The notes under the pieces: generated by a model
Told to the model about the DNA's origin: nothing
Database searches by the model: none
What the model saw: the letters and a program-made list of their open reading frames with translations, nothing else
Shown here: one piece after another, positions 1-5,207 of the stretch
Numbering within the stretch: position 1 is the stretch's first letter
Layout of the letters: every line of letters starts with the position of its first letter
NCBI GenBank assembly: GCA_030608925.1
Contig: JAUWDF010000073.1
Span: 1-5,207 of the forward strand
Length of the DNA stretch: 5,207 nt
DNA from: Candidatus Bathyarchaeota archaeon
Lineage (GTDB): Archaea; Thermoproteota; Bathyarchaeia; Bathyarchaeales; SOJC01
Direction: 5' to 3'
Made by a program: the position numbers and the translations under genes

Positions 1-1004
1 GTAAGATTTGTTTCAGTGACCAGTGTAGAGGTCCTTGTTGGTAGTCCATAACGATTGATTCTAACAGTGTAATCACCGACATGAGGTTGGTTAAGGGGGA
101 TTTTTCGAATTATTCGCTGACTGAGGAAACGATTGAAGAGATAGGATTGATAAGCTTGAAGAAAGAGACGGTTTAATTGCCTTGGTAGCTTTCTGAGGGC
201 TCCAACATCATCTCCTGGATTCTTTGCCAAGTGGCTAAGCACCAGTCGTTCGTATAGCAGGCTTTGGGGAAAATAATCCAGTGCTTCCGTGAAATTTGCA
301 TTTTCCAATAGTTTCTGCCTGGCGTTTCTCGAGTCAGGATGCTCATGGGGACTAGGTTTGGCTAGGAATAGTTGAATAGCTTCTTTTAAACCACTCCTAG
401 CCAACGCTTTGCCTACTAAATGAGTTACTGGGCGAGTTGTTCCAAAGCGTTGGTGTCCATAGTAGTTTGGGACTCCTCCCAAAATGCGAAGATCATCAAT
501 TGTTTGATTAGTCCTTTTCTCAATAATCGAACTACCGAGTTCAACTCTCCTTATCATCAAATTGAACATGTTGCCAAAGTGCATGGTGGGGAAAAACATG
601 TTTTCCGAATAGCGAATGGGAGAAATCTCGATTCCTCTTATTTTAGTGCGTTCAAGTTTTTGCCATCTTATGTTTTCAATGCTTATATGCTGAGAGGTCA
701 GAGCTTTCTTATCTTTCAACCCCATTATTTGTATGCGCTTTAGGCTGATGCCTAGTTGCCTTGCAATTTTTCTAACTGCCAGTAATGTGTCCCAGTTGCG
801 TTTGATAAGTATGCAGAGTAGATATCGTCCTTCTCCAGGCACGCGTGGAGGGATTTTCGGTCTTAGTGATGCCTGGGATCCGTCGACAAGCATCTCTTTT
901 ACAGTAAAATCTTCTGGTTTCTGTTTTATTACTCCGCCAATGCCGGCACCTTTTGTGCCGAAAGTTTCGATACCCAACTGCTTCTCAATTAATGGAACTC
1001 TCAA
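1..1004 (-). CDS. truD: tRNA pseudouridine synthase D (TruD), 3' end cut by the window edge
   Basis: TruD isomerises a uridine to pseudouridine in RNA (U13 of tRNA in E. coli; archaeal and eukaryotic Pus7-type relatives also act at other sites). I read an uninterrupted frame of 334 codons on the minus strand with no stop before the window edge. Its family blocks are GIGGVIKQKPEDF near the N-terminus; MGLKDKKALTSQ with the presumed catalytic Asp98; NYYGHQRFG at residues 180-188, followed by TRPVTHLVGKA; and FLQAYQSYLFN from residue 281. Archaeal TruD proteins are usually a little over 400 residues, so roughly the last fifth is missing. The start is a TTG at 1004-1002, chosen because it gives the typical N-terminus (M)RVPLIEKQLGIETFGTKG and has AGGG six bases upstream; no ATG lies before the first conserved block. 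It follows pth2 by 12 bases in the same frame, so the two are very probably one transcript. The family call is secure; the RNA target is not shown by the sequence. Confidence 0.95.
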   Translation of the reverse strand, partial: MRVPLIEKQLGIETFGTKGAGIGGVIKQKPEDFTVKEMLVDGSQASLRPKIPPRVPGEGRYLLCILIKRNWDTLLAVRKIARQLGISLKRIQIMGLKDKKALTSQHISIENIRWQKLERTKIRGIEISPIRYSENMFFPTMHFGNMFNLMIRRVELGSSIIEKRTNQTIDDLRILGGVPNYYGHQRFGTTRPVTHLVGKALARSGLKEAIQLFLAKPSPHEHPDSRNARQKLLENANFTEALDYFPQSLLYERLVLSHLAKNPGDDVGALRKLPRQLNRLFLQAYQSYLFNRFLSQRIIRKIPLNQPHVGDYTVRINRYGLPTRTSTLVTETNL

Positions 1005-1010
1005 AGGATG

Positions 1011-1014
1011 CCCT
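1011..1014 (-). promoter_or_regulatory. Shine-Dalgarno-like site for truD (decides the TTG start)
   Basis: AGGG on the minus strand, six bases before the TTG codon at 1004-1002. It overlaps nothing coding, since pth2 stops at 1017. A short match to the archaeal anti-Shine-Dalgarno, but correctly spaced, and it supports the TTG start. Confidence 0.45.
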
Positions 1015-1016
1015 GC

Positions 1017-1385
1017 TTACAGGAGTTGAAGCTTCCCTGTTATTTTGTCGATTTTTCGGGCTAGGGCGGGTCCTACGCCTAGACAGGTAATAGTGGCGGG
1101 TGGTATCTGGGTCAAACCGCGATCCCTAATTAGGCTGTGGGGAAGTCTCATTTGTCTGGCTTCTGTTTCCAGGTCCAGTAGTTCAGGGAGGGTCTTCACC
1201 TTCAATACAACCTTGCACTGTCCTTCCTTCCACCATTTTTCCCACAATTCAAAATTTCTCTTTCTAGCTTCTTCGGCTGCAGAAACTGATGCGTGGGCAA
1301 CTTGTGTCGCAAGTTTGCCCTTGCCCATCTTAAGATCGGTTCGCACTACAATTGCCTGTTTGAGCTCAAACTCTGGTTCCGGCAT
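1017..1385 (-). CDS. pth2: Peptidyl-tRNA hydrolase, archaeal/eukaryotic type (Pth2)
   Basis: Pth2 hydrolyses the ester bond of peptidyl-tRNAs released by stalled ribosomes, recycling the tRNA in the cytoplasm. The 122-residue product has the usual full length of the family and both of its signatures. The N-terminal one is KQAIVVRTDLKMGKGKLATQVAHA (residues 9-32; Lys, Asp, Gly and Gln-x-x-His are the conserved positions). The C-terminal one is GLTQIPPATITCLGVGP, where most members have Gly in place of the Ala of PPAT; I regard that as a tolerated variant. The ATG at 1385-1383 lies just before the conserved block and no longer start is needed. There is no strong Shine-Dalgarno, but a TATA-like box lies about 45 bases upstream, consistent with a short leader. 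It ends 12 bases before truD, its probable operon partner. The reductase gene upstream ends at 1441, and since no clear terminator follows it, read-through into pth2 is also possible. Confidence 0.96.
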   Translation of the reverse strand: MPEPEFELKQAIVVRTDLKMGKGKLATQVAHASVSAAEEARKRNFELWEKWWKEGQCKVVLKVKTLPELLDLETEARQMRLPHSLIRDRGLTQIPPATITCLGVGPALARKIDKITGKLQLL

Positions 1386-1425
1386 TTAGGATACAGCCCA
1401 ATTTAGTTGTGTTTATCGTTGACAC

Positions 1426-1433
1426 ATTTATAA
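1426..1433 (-). promoter_or_regulatory. Probable TATA box of the pth2-truD operon
   Basis: TTATAAAT on the minus strand within the 55-base gap between the reductase stop and the pth2 ATG. Archaeal transcription starts about 25 bases from the centre of the TATA box, which would put the start near 1404 and leave a leader of about 20 bases. The bases just upstream (ACACC) are not a good purine-rich BRE, so this is a moderate call. Confidence 0.5.
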
Positions 1434-1440
1434 GGTGTAT

Positions 1441-2676
1441 CTAAAATACGTGTGTTAATGCCATGTAGAGCCCCATGGCTATAACCCTTGGGTGTTTAAT
1501 CAAGCGAATTAACGAACTACCTTGGAAGTCTATGTCCTTCGCTCCTTTCAAGCTTTCATCTAGTTTAAGCTGGCTGGACATTGAGATTAATTGGTCGATT
1601 TTTCTATCTGAAAAACTGTTGAGAAACTTCCTCAGGTGTTTCATCATTGTCATATCGAACCCCATTTTTTTCTTCCATAATCGTTCATATAAAAGAAGAT
1701 GTTGTGCATCAGGGTTCTTTTCTTGGATTGCTAATCCAGCTACTTTGCCAGCGATTTTAGCAGCGGTTAGTCCCATGATAATTCCTCCACCGGTGGTTGG
1801 TTTAACATGTGATGCAGCGTCTCCTACAATCAACATTCCTTTGTGGACGGTTTGGGAAATCGGTCCACCTAAGGAAATAGGATGATAGACGACTTGAGTT
1901 ATGTGACTACCTTTGAGTCTCTGGCGGGCTATTGGGTTGTGGCTGATAAATTTCCGTAAACATTTCAGAGGATGACCTCTTTCGGTTCCCAGACCAATTT
2001 TAGCAGTACCATCTTTGCGGGGTACTATCCATGCATAGAGTCCAGGGGCAAACCTCCGTGTGAGAAACACTTCGACTGAGTCGATTTCAGAATCGTTTAT
2101 TCGGTCAACTTCTGCTTCGATCCCGTTGACAGTCATCTGGCTATTGAGTGAAGGTAAATTTGCGCGTTTTAGAAGGGTGGAAGATACACCTTCAGCGTTA
2201 ATGACTAATTTGGATCTAAGCTTTTCTGTCGTTTTTGATGTTTTGACTTCAACTCCTATTACAGCGTTCCTTTTGACTAGTAGAGAGGTTACTCGACGGT
2301 TGTATAGGATTTTGACACCTACTTCTACTGCTTTGTCGCGGAGATATTGGTCAAACAGGGTTCTATTGACTACACATGTTACGGGGGTTGAAAACCGAAC
2401 AGGAAATTCGTAATTTGATGGGGAATAGAATATAGCTGATTTTATCTCGTTCTCAAAGATTTTTTTCGGTAGCTTAAGTTCTAGCTGTTTTAAGCCTGCT
2501 AGGCTAATGTGTCCTGTACAGTGGGGAGGAGTCCCTGATTCTGTGTGTTCTTCACATATACAGACTTCAGCGCCTAGCTTCGCAGCCTGTAATGCTGAGA
2601 AGGATCCAGTTGGACCAGCGCCAACGACCACTGTATCGGAGTTCACTAAAATCACATTTGCGTTTTCAACCTTCAC
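1441..2676 (-). CDS. Geranylgeranyl reductase family FAD-dependent protein
   Basis: Members of this flavoprotein family saturate the double bonds of geranylgeranyl chains in archaeal ether lipids, at the membrane surface. Seen in the 411 residues: a Rossmann FAD-binding start VVVGAGPTGS (GxGxxG at 19-24) with an acidic end to the second strand (Glu42); PPHCTGHIS (50-58), matching the conserved Cys block that contains the presumed active-site Cys53; the lipid-cavity signature PGLYAWIVPRKDGTAKIGLG (211-230); and the second FAD motif GDAASHVKPTTGGGI (285-299). Length is normal for the family. The frame opens with GTG at 2676, but GTG codons at residue 8 (2655) and residue 11 (2646) are alternatives. 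Starting at residue 11 would put the FAD motif at the usual distance from the N-terminus, and the nearest AT-rich promoter boxes would place the transcript start downstream of 2676. The family is certain; whether the substrate is a digeranylgeranyl phospholipid or another isoprenoid cannot be told from sequence. Confidence 0.93.
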   Translation of the reverse strand: MKVENANVILVNSDTVVVGAGPTGSFSALQAAKLGAEVCICEEHTESGTPPHCTGHISLAGLKQLELKLPKKIFENEIKSAIFYSPSNYEFPVRFSTPVTCVVNRTLFDQYLRDKAVEVGVKILYNRRVTSLLVKRNAVIGVEVKTSKTTEKLRSKLVINAEGVSSTLLKRANLPSLNSQMTVNGIEAEVDRINDSEIDSVEVFLTRRFAPGLYAWIVPRKDGTAKIGLGTERGHPLKCLRKFISHNPIARQRLKGSHITQVVYHPISLGGPISQTVHKGMLIVGDAASHVKPTTGGGIIMGLTAAKIAGKVAGLAIQEKNPDAQHLLLYERLWKKKMGFDMTMMKHLRKFLNSFSDRKIDQLISMSSQLKLDESLKGAKDIDFQGSSLIRLIKHPRVIAMGLYMALTHVF

Positions 2677-2683
2677 ATCTTTA

Positions 2684-2702
2684 GTTATTTACGTTTTTAT
2701 CT
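2684..2702 (-). promoter_or_regulatory. Possible TATA-like region of the reductase gene
   Basis: The minus strand reads AGATAAAAACGTAAATAAC here, offering two overlapping TATA-like boxes (GATAAAAA and TAAATAAC). Either would start transcription at about 2662-2672, which is inside the longest reading frame and favours one of the internal GTG starts. Many AT-rich stretches look like this, so confidence is low. Confidence 0.3.
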
Positions 2703-2731
2703 TTAGAACTAAAAGTGAGGTTAAAGTAGCT

Positions 2732-2752
2732 AAAAAAAGGGGGGAAAAGGGG
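2732..2752 (-). terminator. Pyrimidine/T-run terminator after the zinc-ribbon gene
   Basis: A few bases past the stop codon of the small zinc-ribbon gene the minus strand is pure pyrimidine: C4, T4, C6, T7. Archaeal RNA polymerase terminates at T-runs without needing a hairpin, and the position immediately after a stop and before the next promoter is right. No stem is visible. Confidence 0.6.
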
Positions 2753-2756
2753 TTTT

Positions 2757-2951
2757 TTATATTTTCCTCTTGCTTAGTGCTTTTCGGAAGGCTCCACATT
2801 TGGGGCAGTCAAAAAGCCCAATCTCAAGCTCTAGCCTTTTGCCAGTTCTGTCTGGTCGCCCTGCCATCTTCCAAGTCTTGCGAGGCTTTTGGATTTCCTG
2901 TCCACACTTAGGACATTTTCTCATACTCATACTCATCATCATTTGCATCAT
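2757..2951 (-). CDS. Small zinc-ribbon protein resembling chromatin protein Cren7
   Basis: A basic protein of at most 64 residues with two CPKCG knuckles (Cys13/Cys16 and Cys49/Cys52), enough to bind one zinc. Between and after them it reads KTWKMAGR (25-32), then EIGLFDCPKCGAFR (43-56), ...L59...I64. As I remember the Sulfolobus sequence, this follows Cren7, a DNA-bending chromatin protein: KVWALAP, KIGLFKDPETGKYFR and a C-terminal Ile. Trp27, Met29, Leu46, Phe47 and Arg56 would stand where Cren7 has its DNA-contacting Trp26, Leu28, Leu40, Phe41 and Arg51. The second knuckle aligns with the Cren7 DPETG loop and the first lies near KTPAG. Function (DNA binding, chromatin) is inferred from this resemblance; a plain zinc ribbon of unknown role is the alternative. 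The start is uncertain: the N-terminus reads MMQMMMSMSM, and a TATA-like box only a few bases upstream of 2951 suggests translation begins at a later Met, perhaps 2936, 2930 or 2924. I give the longest frame. Confidence 0.82.
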   Translation of the reverse strand: MMQMMMSMSMRKCPKCGQEIQKPRKTWKMAGRPDRTGKRLELEIGLFDCPKCGAFRKALSKRKI

Positions 2952-2954
2952 ACA

Positions 2955-2962
2955 TATTTATA
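2955..2962 (-). promoter_or_regulatory. TATA box of the Cren7-like gene
   Basis: TATAAATA on the minus strand, one of the best TATA matches in the window. With the usual spacing of about 25 bases the transcript would begin near 2933, leaving a leaderless or very short-leader mRNA that starts at one of the downstream Met codons. An alternative box, TTATTTAT, lies a few bases further upstream. Confidence 0.5.
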
Positions 2963-2998
2963 TGAATAAATAATTTTCCATTAAGAATGAAGTTTGGG

Positions 2999-3006
2999 TT
3001 TAAAAT
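2999..3006 (+). promoter_or_regulatory. TATA box of the metallopeptidase-like gene
   Basis: GGG followed by TTTAAAAT on the plus strand. The expected transcript start near 3028 would leave a leader of about 25 bases that holds a Shine-Dalgarno. Together with the box at 2955-2962 it makes this 101-base spacer a divergent promoter region. Confidence 0.45.
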
Positions 3007-3037
3007 TGAATCCCCATAGCATTTGGTGAGGACCCGA

Positions 3038-3042
3038 GAGGA
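3038..3042 (+). promoter_or_regulatory. Shine-Dalgarno of the metallopeptidase-like gene
   Basis: GAGGA ten bases before the ATG at 3053. It supports that start; the spacing is slightly long but acceptable. Confidence 0.5.
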
Positions 3043-3052
3043 TTAAAACGCA

Positions 3053-3535
3053 ATGTTGTCAAGGAAAAAAGTGTTGCAAATGATAAAATTCGGCAAAGGC
3101 ATACTAGGTATTGAAGACATTAATTTCATGGTGAAGTATATCGGAGAAACACCTAAAATTGGAAAACGAGCTGAAATATTCATCTGGTCAGGTAATCAGG
3201 TAGAGATGATGCTTTATCCCCAAGCGAGTTATTTTAGCGTAAATCATGAGCTCTGCCATGCAAAATTGTACATGATGGGAATCCCTTTGACAAATACTGT
3301 GAAAGACCTGGAGCTTTTTCCTCGGAAAAAGGATTACGTGAAGATGGTAATGATTGTTGAATGGTATGTCAATGAATTACAAAATCAATTCTTCCAAGAA
3401 TATTATACTATTGATAAAGCAGGTACTCCACGTCCGCCTCCATTTCTGAATTTACCAGAACTCCCCCGAGAGAAATTCAGCAACAAACAAATTAAACACT
3501 TGTCTAGAATTGCCAAGAAACATGGTGACCCTTAG
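3053..3535 (+). CDS. Hypothetical HExxH zinc metallopeptidase-like protein
   Basis: I do not recognise the family. The 160-residue product carries NHELCH (64-69), an HExxH zinc-peptidase motif with His65 and His69 as predicted ligands and Glu66 as the base. A helix with VEWYVNELQNQ follows, in which Glu103 is a plausible third ligand, 34 residues after His69; this is the compact gluzincin layout seen in small peptidases. Before the motif, hydrophobic stretches (EIFIWSG and MMLYPQASYFSV) could form the sheet that precedes the active helix in such folds. A proline-rich stretch (126-139) leads to a basic C-terminus. No signal peptide or membrane segment is visible, so it is probably cytoplasmic. 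It starts at ATG with an upstream Shine-Dalgarno, is transcribed away from the Cren7-like gene and converges on the membrane-protein gene with a 7-base gap. That it is a real gene is likely from codon flow, start signals and the motif; proteolytic activity is inferred from the motif only. Confidence 0.8.
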   Translation: MLSRKKVLQMIKFGKGILGIEDINFMVKYIGETPKIGKRAEIFIWSGNQVEMMLYPQASYFSVNHELCHAKLYMMGIPLTNTVKDLELFPRKKDYVKMVMIVEWYVNELQNQFFQEYYTIDKAGTPRPPPFLNLPELPREKFSNKQIKHLSRIAKKHGDP

Positions 3536-3542
3536 GCTCAAC

Positions 3543-4001
3543 CTATCTTCGCCAAAAAAGCAACGTCACAAGGCTTCTAGCTATTATAGATGCTCCGAAG
3601 ACAGCTATTATTCCACCGATGAAAGGGAACCAAAAACTTGGTGATTCAGAAAGAAGAAGATTAAACATATAGGCTGCTCCAAACCAAATAACTATGTTTG
3701 AAATGGTTTCAGCTACTTTGCTCACATGGGACCTATCGTAGAACCTCAGGGCAAGTACAAAGAACTGAAACAAACCAAAAATAATGCAAAACCTCATTAC
3801 CGTTTCATAAACTATGGGGTGATGGGTTTTGGGAGCGGGAAATAACACATTAGGTATCACTTTCTGCATTTTGATGTCGTTGAAAAAATCCGATACTTCT
3901 ATGCTATAGTTGGGTACGATTATGAAGAATAATGCGAAAAGCAGTATGAAGAAACCAAAGGATAGAAGCCCGAACCATTTCTCCTCTCTATGACGGGGCA
4001 T
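3543..4001 (-). CDS. Hypothetical four-helix membrane protein
   Basis: The family is not one I can name. The 152 residues show four hydrophobic segments at about 10-29, 64-87, 98-117 and 122-148. The first is preceded by a charged, basic start (MPRHREEKW), so the N-terminus probably faces the cytoplasm. By the positive-inside rule the RFYDRSHVSK stretch (87-95) between helices two and three and the terminal WRR would also be cytoplasmic. The outside loop between helices one and two (30-63) contains a distinctive NVLFPAPKTHHPIVYE, likely the conserved core if this is a family. No transporter, enzyme or signalling motif is seen. The ATG at 4001 has a good Shine-Dalgarno (AGGAG, nine bases upstream) and a TATA-like box. 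It lies downstream of 23S rRNA on the same strand but with its own promoter, and meets the metallopeptidase-like gene tail to tail. Confidence 0.8.
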   Translation of the reverse strand: MPRHREEKWFGLLSFGFFILLFALFFIIVPNYSIEVSDFFNDIKMQKVIPNVLFPAPKTHHPIVYETVMRFCIIFGLFQFFVLALRFYDRSHVSKVAETISNIVIWFGAAYMFNLLLSESPSFWFPFIGGIIAVFGASIIARSLVTLLFWRR

Positions 4002-4010
4002 CTAAATTGT

Positions 4011-4015
4011 CTCCT
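4011..4015 (-). promoter_or_regulatory. Shine-Dalgarno of the membrane-protein gene
   Basis: AGGAG on the minus strand, nine bases before the ATG at 4001-3999. It is the clearest ribosome-binding site in the window and fixes that start. Confidence 0.65.
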
Positions 4016-4040
4016 AATTCATATTGTAAAGTGTCGTGTC

Positions 4041-4050
4041 CTTAAAAGAT
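4041..4050 (-). promoter_or_regulatory. Possible TATA box of the membrane-protein gene
   Basis: ATCTTTTAAG on the minus strand, about 45 bases before the ATG. It would give a leader of about 20 bases containing the Shine-Dalgarno. The rest of the spacer up to about 4128 holds no tRNA, 5S rRNA or open frame that I can see; there is a T5 run near 4061-4065 that could help stop rRNA transcription. Confidence 0.4.
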
Positions 4051-4134
4051 TGACTACTAGAAAAACCACATGTTCTGCAAGCCTCTTTCACTCAGCAAAC
4101 CTATAACACCCAAACACCCGTATTCACGCCAATT

Positions 4135-5207
<1,073 letters not shown>

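Noticed and set aside
420..1029. Plus-strand frames at 420-743 and 733-1029
   Set aside because: They are antisense to truD, which has continuous conserved motifs through the same bases, and they lack start signals.
1386..1440. A terminator after the reductase gene
   Set aside because: No T-run of useful length on the minus strand follows the stop at 1441; the spacer is better read as the pth2 promoter.
1045..2911. Plus-strand frames at 1045-1389, 1475-1885, 2060-2413 and 2507-2911
   Set aside because: These are shadows of pth2, the reductase and the zinc-ribbon gene, with no recognisable protein features.
2936..2948. AUGAUGA on the minus strand, a match to the C box of a C/D guide RNA
   Set aside because: No D box (CUGA) or inner box pair at proper distance was found; the match comes from the ATG repeat of the start region.
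2770..2973. Plus-strand 67-codon frame ending in a hydrophobic tail
   Set aside because: It is the antisense of the Cren7-like gene; its ILILIIICIIHI tail is produced by the complement of the ATG repeats, and the minus-strand product has the conserved cysteine knuckles.

Overview
The window looks like a chromosomal fragment of a non-euryarchaeal archaeon, most likely of the TACK or Bathyarchaeia type. Three things support this. The genes are archaeal: a geranylgeranyl reductase for ether lipids, Pth2 and archaeal-type TruD. The spacers carry archaeal TATA-like boxes and T-rich stop signals. The 23S rRNA has the helix-69 version shared by crenarchaea-like archaea and eukaryotes (ACUCUGACUCUCUUAAGG) rather than the bacterial/euryarchaeal version. 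The protein genes are AT-rich and the rRNA is only moderately GC-rich, which suggests a mesophile or moderate thermophile. This is an impression; no composition was calculated.

Layout. 1-1004 (minus) is truD, cut by the left edge, with a TTG start. 1017-1385 (minus) is pth2, 12 bases upstream of truD and in the same frame. 1441-2676 (minus) is a geranylgeranyl reductase family flavoprotein. 2757-2951 (minus) is a small two-knuckle zinc-ribbon protein that resembles the chromatin protein Cren7. A divergent promoter region (2952-3052) separates it from 3053-3535 (plus), an unrecognised HExxH metallopeptidase-like protein. That gene converges, with a 7-base gap, on 3543-4001 (minus), an unrecognised four-helix membrane protein. 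From about 4135 to the right edge (minus) lies the 3' part of 23S rRNA, uninterrupted by introns, with no 5S rRNA following it.

How the genes fit together. pth2 and truD form a small translation/RNA-maintenance operon: recycling of peptidyl-tRNA and pseudouridylation of RNA. The reductase serves membrane lipid saturation and may be co-transcribed into pth2, because no clear terminator separates them. The two most interesting proteins are the Cren7-like zinc ribbon and the metallopeptidase-like protein, which share a divergent promoter region. No CRISPR array, insertion sequence, tRNA or phage gene was seen.
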